Of a stretch of 64,000 nucleotides of DNA, positions 17,026-25,500 are shown piece by piece. The stretch's first letter is position 1. Every line of letters begins with the position of its first letter. The notes beneath the pieces were generated by a model. That model did not search any database and was not told the DNA's origin. It saw nothing but the letters and a program-made list of their open reading frames with translations. The stretch is from Rhodoblastus sp963727035 (GTDB taxonomy: Bacteria; Pseudomonadota; Alphaproteobacteria; Rhizobiales; Beijerinckiaceae): NCBI GenBank assembly GCA_963727035.1, contig CAVSEY010000003.1, positions 74,433-138,432 on the forward strand, read 5' to 3'. Both the position numbers and the translations under genes were made by a program.

Positions 17026-18231
17026 GTGGTTGATCTTATTGAACCTCATGGATCGAAAGAGCTTCACCCGCTCTTCGTCGCCGACTCGAACGAGAACGAG
17101 AAGCTGCGGCAAGAGGCGGAAAGCCTGCCGTCGATCATCGTCACCTCCGCCGCCGCCGCCAACGCGGTCATGCTGGGCGCCGGCTATTTCAACCCTCTGA
17201 CCGGTTATATGAACAAGGCGGACGCTCTCTCCGTCGCCCGCGACATGAAGACCACCAAGGGGCTGTTCTGGCCGGTTCCCGTCCTCAACCTGCTCAAGGA
17301 CGCCTCGGCCGTGAAGGCGGGCAGCCGGATCGCGCTGCGCGACCCCAATGTCCCGGGCAACCCCGTTCTGGCCGTGATGGACATCGAGGCCGTCGAGACG
17401 CTCAGCGACGAAGAGGCCGCCCTGATCATCGAAAAGGTCTACCGCACCTCGGACCCCAAGCATCCGGGCGTCGCCGCCTTCGAGGCGCAAGGCCGCGCGG
17501 TCGTCTCCGGCCCGATCAAGGTTCTGAATTTCAGCTATTTCCAGACCGAATTCCCCGACACGTTCCGCACCGCGGTCGAAATCCGCAACGAAATCAAGGA
17601 ACGCGGCTGGAAAAAGGTCGTCGCCTTCCAGACCCGCAACCCGATGCACCGCGCCCATGAGGAACTGTGCCGGATGGCGATGGAGCGCCTCGGCGCCGAC
17701 GGCCTGGTCATCCACATGCTGCTCGGCAAGCTCAAGGCGGGCGACATTCCCGCCCCCGTGCGCGACGCCGCGATCCGCAAGATGGTCGAAGTCTATTTCC
17801 CGCCGAACACGGTGATGGTGACGGGCTATGGCTTCGACATGCTCTATGCCGGCCCGCGCGAGGCGCTGCTGCATGCGGTCTTCCGCCAGAACATGGGCGC
17901 GTCCTATCTCATCGTCGGCCGCGACCACGCCGGCGTCGGCGATTATTACGGGCCGTTCGACGCCCAGACGATTTTCGACGACGTGCCGTTGGGAAGCCTG
18001 AAGATCGACATCTTCCGCGCCGACAACACCGCCTATTCGAAAAAACTGAAAAAGGTGGTGATGATGTGCGAGGCGCCCGACCACACCAAGGAAGACTTCA
18101 TCGCCCTGTCGGGCACCAAGGTGCGCGAAATGCTCGGCCAGGGCATGGCCCCGCCGCCGGAATTCTCGCGCGCCGAAGTGGCCGAAATCCTGATCGGCTA
18201 TTATCATGAGCTGGACAGCCACGCCAAATGA
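17026..18231 (+). CDS. sat: Sulfate adenylyltransferase (ATP sulfurylase), homo-oligomeric Sat
   Basis: A 401-residue ATP sulfurylase of the dissimilatory Sat type, not CysDN. It interconverts APS plus pyrophosphate and sulfate plus ATP; with AprBA encoded nearby, the likely direction is ATP formation during sulfite oxidation. VAFQTRNPMHRAHEEL is the nucleotide-binding QTRNP-HRAHE block, LIVGRDHAGVGDYYG the second active-site loop, and FIALSGTKVREML the C-terminal lid region. The GTG start at 17026 has GGAGGAAAC directly upstream. A strong terminator follows at 18277. Confidence 0.97.
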   Translation: MVDLIEPHGSKELHPLFVADSNENEKLRQEAESLPSIIVTSAAAANAVMLGAGYFNPLTGYMNKADALSVARDMKTTKGLFWPVPVLNLLKDASAVKAGSRIALRDPNVPGNPVLAVMDIEAVETLSDEEAALIIEKVYRTSDPKHPGVAAFEAQGRAVVSGPIKVLNFSYFQTEFPDTFRTAVEIRNEIKERGWKKVVAFQTRNPMHRAHEELCRMAMERLGADGLVIHMLLGKLKAGDIPAPVRDAAIRKMVEVYFPPNTVMVTGYGFDMLYAGPREALLHAVFRQNMGASYLIVGRDHAGVGDYYGPFDAQTIFDDVPLGSLKIDIFRADNTAYSKKLKKVVMMCEAPDHTKEDFIALSGTKVREMLGQGMAPPPEFSRAEVAEILIGYYHELDSHAK

Positions 18232-18276
18232 CGCTTGAGCGGCGGCGAGTCCCGCCGACCCGACTTTAAAAAGCCG

Positions 18277-18310
18277 GCGCCTGGATTTTTTCAAAATCCG
18301 GGCGCTTCTT
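18277..18310 (+). terminator. Terminator hairpin after sat
   Basis: The stem GCGCCTGGATTTT pairs with AAAATCCGGGCGC around a short T-rich loop, with a single T-G wobble, and is followed by TTCTT. It starts 46 bp after the sat stop and separates sat from the ankyrin gene. Confidence 0.75.
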
Positions 18311-18350
18311 ATTTCGAGAAAGCGCGCGATCCGCGACAGGAGCGTGAAAA

Positions 18351-18860
18351 ATGACCACGGCCCATCGTTACTGGGTCCGCTCGCCCGACGGGCGCGTCGC
18401 CTATGGCTTCGAGCGCGAACAGGCCGCCATTGCGGTGGCGTTCGAATATGGGGTCGGCGCGGCGGTCGTCGACACCCTGGCCCAGGCCTATATGCCGCTG
18501 CTGCAAATCGTCGAGCGCAGCGACGGCGAATTGCGCCTCGCGCTCGGGCCCGTCGGCGGCTGGGACACTGGCCGATTCGGCCTCGACCGCGACCTGATCG
18601 AAGCGATCAAGAAGGGCCGCGTGGAGATCGTTCACGCATTTCTCGCCAAGGGCGCTTCGGCGAACGCCGTTGACGACCGGGGCGGACGCGCCCTGCATTG
18701 GGCGGCGTCGCGCGGCGATGCGAGCGTCGTCGAGCTGCTGCTGAACCAGGGCGCCGACATCGCCGCGCTCGACGCCTCGGGCCGCTCGCCGCTCGCGGTG
18801 GCCGAGGCGCGCGGCAAAAAAGACATCGCGGATCTGCTGCGCAGCCGCGGCGCGCGTTGA
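18351..18860 (+). CDS. Ankyrin-repeat protein
   Basis: A 169-residue protein. The first 75 or so residues (RYWVRSPDGRVAYGFEREQ) form a small domain I do not recognise. After it come ankyrin repeats: LIEAIKKGRVEIVHAFLAKGASANAVDDRG, RALHWAASRGDASVVELLLNQGADIAALDASG and SPLAVAEARGKKDIADLLRSRGA. The repeats should mediate protein binding; there is no signal peptide or membrane helix. A ribosome-binding GGAG stands about ten bases before the ATG. Its position between sat and aprBA suggests a role linked to the sulfur enzymes, but no partner can be named. Confidence 0.85.
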   Translation: MTTAHRYWVRSPDGRVAYGFEREQAAIAVAFEYGVGAAVVDTLAQAYMPLLQIVERSDGELRLALGPVGGWDTGRFGLDRDLIEAIKKGRVEIVHAFLAKGASANAVDDRGGRALHWAASRGDASVVELLLNQGADIAALDASGRSPLAVAEARGKKDIADLLRSRGAR

Positions 18861-19307
18861 ACGAATCGTCCGGCGCCCGATTGCGTCAGATTCTGCTTGC
18901 CTGTTATTCGTCCGACTTTATTCTGCGCGGGCTGTCGCGACCGACGAGGACAGGCTCCGTTTGTGAACTTCGTCCTTTTAGAATAACTCTAGACTGCCCG
19001 CACAGGTCTCGAACCGCCGAGACCAAGTCTTCATTGATGAATATTTTTTGATGATTTGATCGGCATTCAGAAACAATTGGCGACGGGTCGCGAGGAATCA
19101 AGCCTCTTTGCGGCATTTACTGAAACGCCGCCCGCGCCAACGATCCAAAAACGTGAGCCCGGCATATATTCCAATATTGTAATATCCTGCCCCCGTGATA
19201 TAAGCGACGCCGCGATGCGCGGTCTGGGCTTCTGCGAGGCCTGGTGGGCGCGCCCGCGCGATTTAACCATATGAAGCGCCAAGCCTAATTCAGTTGGGAG
19301 GACAACG
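18861..19307. other. 447-bp intergenic region upstream of aprBA
   Basis: No convincing gene is seen; short frames here lack family features. It is noticeably AT-richer than its surroundings and contains the near-palindrome at 19166-19185. The Shine-Dalgarno GGGAGG lies seven bases before aprB. It most likely holds the aprBA promoter and control sites. Confidence 0.6.
19166..19185. promoter_or_regulatory. 20-bp near-palindrome upstream of aprB
   Basis: ATATTCCAATATTGTAATAT is its own reverse complement except at one symmetric pair of positions. Within it, ATTC-N8-TAAT is one base from the ATTC-N8-GAAT pattern known for ArsR-type sulfur-responsive repressors of the BigR/SqrR group. It lies 123 bp upstream of aprB. 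The operator role is inferred. Confidence 0.5.
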
Positions 19308-19733
19308 ATGCCGACTTTTGTACACACGGACAAGTGTGACGGCTGCAAAGGGGGACAGGTCACTGCGTGCATGTATATCTGCCCGAATGACCTGATGAAG
19401 CTCGACACAGTACGCATGAAGGCGTTCAACCAGGAGCCGGATCAGTGCTGGGAATGCCAGTGCTGCGTCAAGGCTTGCCCGCAGCAGGCCATCGAGGTCC
19501 GCGCCTTCCAGGATTGGGTTCCGATGGGCGGCGCCGCGATCCCGCTGCGCACCGACAACGCCATCATGTGGACCATCAAGTTCCGCGACGGCGAGATCAA
19601 GCGCTTCAAGTTCCCGGTTCGCACCACCCCGGTCAGCTCGATCGACCCCTACGGCAACAAGCCGGCCCCGGGCGACATCAACGACCATCGCTTCTTCACC
19701 GAAGAAGGCAAGGAACTGCCGCGCATCTCGTGA
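19308..19733 (+). CDS. aprB: Adenylylsulfate (APS) reductase beta subunit
   Basis: A 141-residue iron-sulfur subunit of APS reductase. Cysteines 10, 13, 21 and 25 (CDGCKGGQVTACMYIC) and 47, 50, 53 and 57 (CWECQCCVKAC) bind two [4Fe-4S] clusters, and Trp48 lies between them on the electron path. The C-terminal tail (INDHRFFTEEGKELPRI) wraps onto AprA in known structures. The subunit passes electrons between the AprA FAD and the Qmo-type complex. It is 102 bp upstream of aprA in the same operon. Confidence 0.98.
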   Translation: MPTFVHTDKCDGCKGGQVTACMYICPNDLMKLDTVRMKAFNQEPDQCWECQCCVKACPQQAIEVRAFQDWVPMGGAAIPLRTDNAIMWTIKFRDGEIKRFKFPVRTTPVSSIDPYGNKPAPGDINDHRFFTEEGKELPRIS

Positions 19734-19835
19734 TGCACGGCCGCTGATATCCGTCAAACAAGAACATCAATCGACTTGAGCGCGTGGGCCCGGCTGCATG
19801 TTGCCGGGAGTCGCGTTACGGGAGTTTAGTGAAAA

Positions 19836-21788
19836 ATGAGCGAACCGAGCTTTGGCAATCCCGAGATCGTTGAGATCGAAACCGACATCCTCCTCGTCGG
19901 CGGCGGCATGGCCGCTTGCGGCGCCGCCTATGAGGCTAAGCGCTGGGCCGGCGACAAGGTGAAGATCACCCTGGTCGACAAGGCCGCCATGGACCGCTCC
20001 GGCGCGGTCGCGATGGGCCTTTCGGCGATCAACACCTACCTCGGCCAGAACACCCCGGAAGACTATTGCCGTTACGTTTCGGCCGACCTTATGGGCATCA
20101 CCCGCGACGACCTGGTCTATGACGTCGGCCGTCACGTCGACGATTCGGTGCACCTGTTCGAAGAATGGGGCCTGCCGATCTGGAAGGAAATGGAAGGCGG
20201 CCGCGTCGACGGCGCGAGCTGGCAGAAGGCCGGCGGCCTGTCCCTCAAGGACGGCGGCAAGCCGGTGCGTTCCGGCAAATGGCAGATCATGATCAACGGC
20301 GAAGGCTACAAGCCGATCGTCGCCGAAGCCGCCAAGAAGGCCCTCGGGATGGAGAACATCTACGAGCGCGTCTTCATCGTGAAGTACCTGCTCGACGCCA
20401 ACAACCCCAACCAGGTCGCGGGCGCGGTCGGCTTCTCGGTTCGCGAGCACAAGCTCTATGTCTTCAAGGCCAAGGCGATCCTCAACGTCGCCGGCGGCGC
20501 GGTGAACGTGTTCCGTCCCCGCACCACGGGTGAAGGCATGGGCCGCGTGTGGTATCCGGTGTGGAACGCCGGCTCGACCTACGCCATGGCGGCGGAAGTC
20601 GGCGCCGAGCTGACCATGATGGAAAACCGCTTCGTCCCGACCCGCTTCAAGGACGGCTACGGCCCGGTCGGCGCCTGGTTCCTGCTGTTCAAGTCCAAGG
20701 CGACCAACGCCTTCGGCGAGGACTATGTGGTCAAGAACGCGGACATGCTCACCGCCTTCGCGCCTTACGACAAGGCGGTCGTGGTGCCGTCCTGCCTGCG
20801 CAACCATGCGATGCTCAAGGAAATGAAGGATGGTCGCGGCCCGATCCTGATGGATACGCCCACCGCGATGAAGAAGCTCGCCGAGACGCTCACGCCGAAG
20901 GAAGTCAAGCACCTCGAAGCCGAGGCCTGGGAAGACTTCCTCGACATGTGCATCGGCCAGGCCGGCGTTTGGGCGGGTCTGAACATCCGTCCGGAACAGC
21001 AGGTTTCCGAACTCATGCCGACCGAGCCCTATCTGCTCGGCTCGCATTCCGGCTGCTGCGGCATCTGGGTGTCGGGTCCGTCGGACATCGCGCCGCCGGA
21101 ATGGCAGTGGGGCTACAACCGCATGACCACGGTCAAGGGCCTGTTCACCGCCGGCGACGGCGTCGGCGCCTCGGGCCACAAGTTCTCGTCGGGTTCGCAT
21201 GCTGAAGGCCGCATCGCCGGCAAGAACATGGTCAAGTTCTGCCTCGACAACGCCGACTTCAAGCCGTCGCTCAAGGGCGATATCAAGGCGATCACGGAAG
21301 AGATCTATCGTCCTGTGCGCAACTACTTCGAGCACAAGGACAAGACGACCGCCGAGGACATCAATCCGTTCTACATCACGCCGCGCATGTTCCAGATGCG
21401 TCTGCAGAAGATCATGGACGAATACGTCGCCGGTGTGGCCACCTACTACCAGACCAATGGCGAAATGCTGAAAAGGGCGACGCATTACCTCACGATGCTG
21501 AAAGAAGACAGCGTCAATATGCGCGCCAAGGATCTGCATGAGCTGATGCGCGCCTGGGAAAACTACCATCGTCTGTGGACTGGCGAGGCGCATATGCGCC
21601 ACATCCAGTTCCGCGAAGAAACCCGCTATCCGGGCTTCTATTATCGCGCCGATTATCCCAATCTCGACGACGCCAACTGGAAGGTGTTCGTCAACTCGCG
21701 CTTCGACCCCGAGACCAAGACCTGGGCCCTCAAGAAGGTTCCGCACAAGGATCTTGTTCCGAAGGTCTATGGCGCCGCCAAGCACTAA
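19836..21788 (+). CDS. aprA: Adenylylsulfate (APS) reductase alpha subunit
   Basis: A 650-residue flavoprotein that converts AMP plus sulfite to APS, or the reverse. The N-terminal FAD-binding fold reads ILLVGGGMAACGAAYEAKRW, followed by the fumarate-reductase-like DRSGAVAMGLSAIN. GDGVGASGHKFSSGSHAEGR is the second FAD-contact block, and MLKEDSVNMRAKDLHELMRAWE and HMRHIQFREETRYPGFYYRADYP are conserved AprA C-terminal blocks. The length is normal. With aprB, sat and the qmo/hdr operon it forms the sulfite-oxidation branch of sulfur oxidation. A strong terminator follows at once. Confidence 0.98.
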   Translation: MSEPSFGNPEIVEIETDILLVGGGMAACGAAYEAKRWAGDKVKITLVDKAAMDRSGAVAMGLSAINTYLGQNTPEDYCRYVSADLMGITRDDLVYDVGRHVDDSVHLFEEWGLPIWKEMEGGRVDGASWQKAGGLSLKDGGKPVRSGKWQIMINGEGYKPIVAEAAKKALGMENIYERVFIVKYLLDANNPNQVAGAVGFSVREHKLYVFKAKAILNVAGGAVNVFRPRTTGEGMGRVWYPVWNAGSTYAMAAEVGAELTMMENRFVPTRFKDGYGPVGAWFLLFKSKATNAFGEDYVVKNADMLTAFAPYDKAVVVPSCLRNHAMLKEMKDGRGPILMDTPTAMKKLAETLTPKEVKHLEAEAWEDFLDMCIGQAGVWAGLNIRPEQQVSELMPTEPYLLGSHSGCCGIWVSGPSDIAPPEWQWGYNRMTTVKGLFTAGDGVGASGHKFSSGSHAEGRIAGKNMVKFCLDNADFKPSLKGDIKAITEEIYRPVRNYFEHKDKTTAEDINPFYITPRMFQMRLQKIMDEYVAGVATYYQTNGEMLKRATHYLTMLKEDSVNMRAKDLHELMRAWENYHRLWTGEAHMRHIQFREETRYPGFYYRADYPNLDDANWKVFVNSRFDPETKTWALKKVPHKDLVPKVYGAAKH

Positions 21789-21799
21789 TGCACTATATG

Positions 21800-21832
21800 T
21801 TCGGGGCCGGTTCAGCCGGCCCCGAATTTTTT
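21800..21832 (+). terminator. Rho-independent terminator after aprA
   Basis: TCGGGGCCGG pairs with CCGGCCCCGA around a 5-nt loop, followed by ATTTTTT. It begins 12 bp past the aprA stop codon. Confidence 0.92.
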
Positions 21833-21971
21833 AATCGGGCTTAGGATTGTCGCCGAAATTGCGCCACGTTTCGTGTGGCAATATCTACGCCTTAGAGTTT
21901 CGGTCCGGCTCAACACTAGAACAAGAATATACCCAGGCTGGCCCGTGACGTTATAACTGGGGGGCACCGTT

Positions 21972-22406
21972 ATGAAAGTCGTCAGTTTTCTGCAAGCCGA
22001 ACAACAAAAGCTCACCACCTGCGCGCCCGAGGAAACGATTGAATCCGTCGCGAAGCGATTGAGCGCCCTCAATATCGGCGCCCTGCCGGTGTGCGGCCTT
22101 AACAGCGCACTGGTCGGCGTGATTTCCGAACGCGACGTGGTGCGCGGCATGGCCAAGGATGGCTGCAAGCTCGCCGAGCGCCGCGTCCGCGACCTGATGA
22201 CCCGTGAAGTGGTCTGCTGCGACGAGAACACGAGCATGGCCGAGGCTGAAAAGCTGATGTATCAGAGACGCGTGCGCCACCTGCCGGTCATCGAAGCCGG
22301 AAGAGTGGTCGGCCTTCTGTCGATTCGCGACGTGATGGCCTGGCGCATTCAGGAAACGAAAACCGAACTGAACGTCTTGCGCGACATCGCGATCGTCGCG
22401 CGCTGA
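21972..22406 (+). CDS. Protein with paired CBS domains
   Basis: A 144-residue protein made almost wholly of two CBS domains (residues about 8-65 and 72-130), with GALPVCG..ALVGVISERDVVRG in the first and VRHLPVIEAGRVVGLLSIRDVM in the second. Paired CBS domains bind adenine nucleotides such as AMP, ATP or S-adenosylmethionine and act as energy sensors. Placed straight after aprBA, where AMP and APS are substrate and product, a nucleotide-sensing role in this pathway is attractive but unproven. GGGG lies close upstream of the ATG. Confidence 0.92.
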   Translation: MKVVSFLQAEQQKLTTCAPEETIESVAKRLSALNIGALPVCGLNSALVGVISERDVVRGMAKDGCKLAERRVRDLMTREVVCCDENTSMAEAEKLMYQRRVRHLPVIEAGRVVGLLSIRDVMAWRIQETKTELNVLRDIAIVAR

Positions 22407-22418
22407 TCGTGACGGTTC

Positions 22419-22437
22419 ACGCGCCGTTTCGGCGCGT
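22419..22437. terminator. Short GC hairpin after the CBS gene
   Basis: ACGCGCCG pairs perfectly with CGGCGCGT around a TTT loop, 12 bp after the stop. It has no T tract, so it may be a transcript-end or attenuating hairpin rather than a full intrinsic terminator. Confidence 0.5.
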
Positions 22438-22566
22438 CTATGATGGCTTGAGCTGTCTTCGCTGGAACGCGTTTGGCGAACCAATGTTCGTCGAGCGCGT
22501 TTTGGCGTTATGTCGGACCGATGCGATCTTCCGAACGGCGCGGCGCGCCGTCGAACAAAACCGAGT

Positions 22567-23547
22567 ATGAGGAAAAAAGTGCCGAATAAACCTGACGACG
22601 ACGAATTGACCCAGAACGCGGTGGACACCGATCGCGAATATCGGGAAGAGGAAGAGCGACGCCGGCAGGCGGAGACCGACCTGGACGTTCCGATCGTGTC
22701 GGCCATCCGCGGCGCCGCGGGCACCCCGGTCGTGCCTGTCCGCCTGACCGGTTCGAACTCTTTCTGCTTCAATTGTCACCCCGGCGTGTCCTGCTTCAAC
22801 GAATGTTGCCATGACACGGACATCACGCTGACGCCCTACGATCTCATCCGCATCGGGCGCGCGGTCGGCATGTCTTCCGGCGAGGCCGGCCACATGTTCG
22901 GGACCGAGGCCGTGCATGACGCCTCCGGCATGCCGATTCTCAAATTGAAACGTGTCGACACGGGCGACGAAAGACGGCCCTGCGTCTTCCTCGATCCCGA
23001 AAAGGGCTGCTCGATCTATGCCGACCGCCCTGCCGCCTGCCGCTATTACCCGCTCGGCCTCGCTTCGGTGAAGATGAAGGGCCATGACGCGCCGGAGGAT
23101 TTCTATTTCCTCGTCAAGGAGCCGCACTGCAAGGGACATGAGGAAAACCGCGAGCAGACCGTCGCCGAATTCCGCGCCGATCAGGGCGTCGAAATCTATG
23201 ACGAGCGCAATCGCAGCTGGATTCATATCCTGATGAAGCTCGCGTCATGGAAGACCCTCGGTGGCCCCTTCGGCAAGGAGACGGACGAGCGCACCAAGAA
23301 GATGTTCTTCATGGCGACCACCGATCTCGACGCGTTCCGGAAATTCGTTTTCGGCACCACATTCCTGCAGCGCTATGCGATCGATCCCGAAATGCATCAG
23401 AAGCTTCAGGAAGACGACGAGACCCTGCTGCTCCTCGCGCTCGACTGGATGCGCACCATCCTGTTCGCCGAGGAGACTCTGCCGTTGCGCGAGGAAGTGC
23501 TGCACGAATCGATCGCCAAGGCGCGCGCGGGCCTCGGGGGAACCTGA
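22567..23547 (+). CDS. YkgJ-family cysteine-cluster protein
   Basis: A 326-residue protein (from the ATG at 22567; a GTG at 22579 has GAGGA six bases upstream and may be the real start). FCFNCHPGVSCFNECCHDTDI gives a dense cysteine cluster, followed by CVFLDPEKGCSIYADRPAACRYYPLGL, the core of the Zn/Fe-chelating YkgJ/CxxCxxCC family. The C-terminal half (residues 190-326) is helical and unassigned. Such proteins are thought to bind metal or iron-sulfur clusters, but the reaction is unknown. It lies between AprBA and Qmo genes and may serve maturation of the sulfur enzymes. Confidence 0.88.
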   Translation: MRKKVPNKPDDDELTQNAVDTDREYREEEERRRQAETDLDVPIVSAIRGAAGTPVVPVRLTGSNSFCFNCHPGVSCFNECCHDTDITLTPYDLIRIGRAVGMSSGEAGHMFGTEAVHDASGMPILKLKRVDTGDERRPCVFLDPEKGCSIYADRPAACRYYPLGLASVKMKGHDAPEDFYFLVKEPHCKGHEENREQTVAEFRADQGVEIYDERNRSWIHILMKLASWKTLGGPFGKETDERTKKMFFMATTDLDAFRKFVFGTTFLQRYAIDPEMHQKLQEDDETLLLLALDWMRTILFAEETLPLREEVLHESIAKARAGLGGT

Positions 23548-23563
23548 CAGGCCCCTCACCCCT

Positions 23564-23590
23564 GCCCCTCTCCCGCCAGGGGAGAGGGGC
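23564..23590. terminator. Terminator-like hairpin after the cysteine-cluster gene
   Basis: GCCCCTCTCCC pairs with GGGAGAGGGGC around a 5-nt loop, starting 17 bp after the stop and followed by ATTTTG. The CCCCTCACCCC/GGGGAGAGGGG composition is that of a widely dispersed intergenic repeat, so it may be both repeat and terminator. Confidence 0.65.
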
Positions 23591-23620
23591 ATTTTGCCTT
23601 CATGCCACAGGAACCCATCG

Positions 23621-24136
23621 TTGATTTTTTTCACTTCGGATACGCATTTCGGCCATCAGTTCGCGCTGACCAAGCGCAAGCGCCCCTTTCCTTCGGTGCA
23701 GGCGATGGACGAACATTTGGTCGCGCGCTGGAACGAGACCGTGGGCGTGAATGACGAAGTCTATCATCTTGGCGACGTGGCTCACCTCGAATATGGCGGC
23801 CTGGGCGAAACATTGGCGCGGCTCAACGGGCGCCTGCATCTCATTCTTGGCAATAACGACCGCCGCGAGGCGATGGAGGCGACCGGCCGGTGGGAAACCA
23901 TCGCCGACATGCGCGAGTTGACCATTGCCGACCAGCGCATCTTCCTCTGCCATTACCCGTTGCGCGAATGGCCCAACGCCTGGCGCGGCGCCTGGCATCT
24001 GTTCGGCCATGTCCATGGCAAATACGACAAGGACCCGCACGGCCTGAGCATGGATGTCGGAGTCGACAGCCATGGCTATGCGCCGGTTTCCCTCGAAGCG
24101 ATCACCCAAGGCCTTCGGCGCGCCGCCGCCGCCTGA
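23621..24136 (+). CDS. Calcineurin-like metallophosphoesterase
   Basis: A 171-residue phosphoesterase. All metal-ligand motifs are present in order: FFTSDTHFGH, YHLGDVAH, LILGNNDRR, FLCHYPLREW and HLFGHVHGK. Length and motifs match small single-domain phosphoesterases of unknown substrate. The only in-frame start near the first motif is the TTG at 23621; frames further upstream run through the hairpin at 23564 and are not credible. It is in line with the CBS, cysteine-cluster and methyltransferase genes. Confidence 0.88.
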   Translation: MIFFTSDTHFGHQFALTKRKRPFPSVQAMDEHLVARWNETVGVNDEVYHLGDVAHLEYGGLGETLARLNGRLHLILGNNDRREAMEATGRWETIADMRELTIADQRIFLCHYPLREWPNAWRGAWHLFGHVHGKYDKDPHGLSMDVGVDSHGYAPVSLEAITQGLRRAAAA

Positions 24137-24231
24137 TATTCCGCCATTGAACTTTTTCTCCTTCCGGCGCGTATTCCGATTGCGCGCTTTGCGCAACCGG
24201 CGGAAAATTTCGCGCAAGATGGGGAGACGAA

Positions 24232-25500
24232 ATGTCGACGGATTTCATGCTCAACTCGGGCGCGGCTTTGTCCGGCGCCGACCAGCAGGTTGTGGCCGAG
24301 GACGGTCTGGCCGATTTCGAATTCGAACTCAGTTGGGACGGCCCCGACGCGCGCCACATCGACAGGCGCCGCGCCTTTGGCGTGAACATGTGGCGCGATT
24401 TCTTCCCGCCGGGACTCGACGCCGCCCTTCTCGGCAAGGCGGTCGGGGAGGCGGCGACCCTCGATTTCGGCCCGGGAGCTTTGGTGGAGGATCGCCGCCC
24501 GGCGCAGGTTCGTGAAATTCCGCTGGCGTCCTTTGACGGCTCCTCCGCCGGTCTCGCCGATCCGCGTCCGGCGCGTGGCCGCATCCTGCCGCAGGGCGTC
24601 TTGCACAAGGCCGGGATTGGGGGCGTCCACAGCGGCAATCGACGGCCTTTCCGTGTGCTCGACGTCGGCGCGGAAACTTTTGTCGCCGACCTCAATCACC
24701 CGCTGGCGGGAGCAAGGCTGCGCCTGTCCGCGAAAGTGCTCGGCGCGCGCAAAAAACGCGCGGAGGTCGGAGGCCGCAGCCGGGATTTCATCGCCGAACT
24801 GACCGACGGTCCCGGAATTCAGGCGCGGGCCGGCGGCGCGCCGACCGATTTTTTCGCCGATGGCTGGTCGGCGCGCGCGCTCGAAGACGACGATGCGGTT
24901 TTTTACGCGGTCCCGCGCATGGTCGTTCACCTCGACCGGCGCGCCCTGGAGACGATTCGCGATCTTTACGCCGATCTGCTGCCCGCCAAGGGCGCTGTTC
25001 TCGATCTGATGAGCAGCGTCGAATCCCATTTGCCGTCCGGGCGGTCTTTCGAACGGGTCGCCGGCCTCGGCCTCAACCGCGAGGAACTCGATAACAACGG
25101 CGCGCTGACCGAACGCATCGTCCAGGATCTCAACGCCACGCCGCAGCTGCCCTTCGCCGACGCAAGTTTCGACGCTGCCGTGTGCACGGTCTCGATCGAA
25201 TATCTGACCCAGCCGGTCGAAGTGGTTCAGGAAGTCGCCCGCGTGTTAAAACCCGGCGCGCCTTTCATTGTGACTTTCTCGAACCGCTGGTTTCCGCCCA
25301 AGGCGATCCGGGTCTGGAAAGACATCCATCCGTGGGAGCGGCTCGGCTATGTCATGGAGCTGTTTCTGCGCAGCGGCGCCTTTGCCGACCTGCACACGTT
25401 CAGCCTGATGGGCGACCCCCGGCCGGTGGACGACGCGCATATTCGCGAAACGGATCTTTCCGACCCGGTTTTCGCGGTCTGGGGAAAACGGAAAGGCTGA
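24232..25500 (+). CDS. Fusion of SlyD/FKBP-like domain with SAM-dependent methyltransferase
   Basis: A 422-residue two-domain protein. The first 180 or so residues resemble an FKBP/SlyD-type peptidyl-prolyl isomerase with its inserted flap (FEFELSWDGPDA, FGPGALVEDRRPAQVREIP, VADLNHPLAGARLRLSAKVL). The C-terminal part (about 240-420) is a class I methyltransferase: KGAVLDLMSSVESHLP as a variant motif I, LPFADASFDAAVCTVSIEYLTQP as motif IV/V, and VLKPGAPFIVTFSNRWFPPKAI. NHPLAG is diagnostic of SlyD-like FKBPs. The fusion suggests methylation of a folding protein substrate. It is the last gene before the convergent hdrB. The target is unknown. Confidence 0.78.
   Translation: MSTDFMLNSGAALSGADQQVVAEDGLADFEFELSWDGPDARHIDRRRAFGVNMWRDFFPPGLDAALLGKAVGEAATLDFGPGALVEDRRPAQVREIPLASFDGSSAGLADPRPARGRILPQGVLHKAGIGGVHSGNRRPFRVLDVGAETFVADLNHPLAGARLRLSAKVLGARKKRAEVGGRSRDFIAELTDGPGIQARAGGAPTDFFADGWSARALEDDDAVFYAVPRMVVHLDRRALETIRDLYADLLPAKGAVLDLMSSVESHLPSGRSFERVAGLGLNREELDNNGALTERIVQDLNATPQLPFADASFDAAVCTVSIEYLTQPVEVVQEVARVLKPGAPFIVTFSNRWFPPKAIRVWKDIHPWERLGYVMELFLRSGAFADLHTFSLMGDPRPVDDAHIRETDLSDPVFAVWGKRKG

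Noticed and set aside
19767..21785. 672-codon open frame on the minus strand opposite aprA
   Set aside because: Antisense shadow of aprA with no recognisable domain and no ribosome-binding site.
17026..21788. Assimilatory sulfate reduction
   Set aside because: Sat with two-subunit AprBA and a Qmo/Hdr operon is the dissimilatory or sulfur-oxidising set; no CysDN, CysC or CysH is present here.
23564..23590. Start of a CRISPR-like repeat
   Set aside because: A single hairpin without regular spacing or repeat units; better read as a terminator or dispersed intergenic repeat. No CRISPR array was seen in the window.
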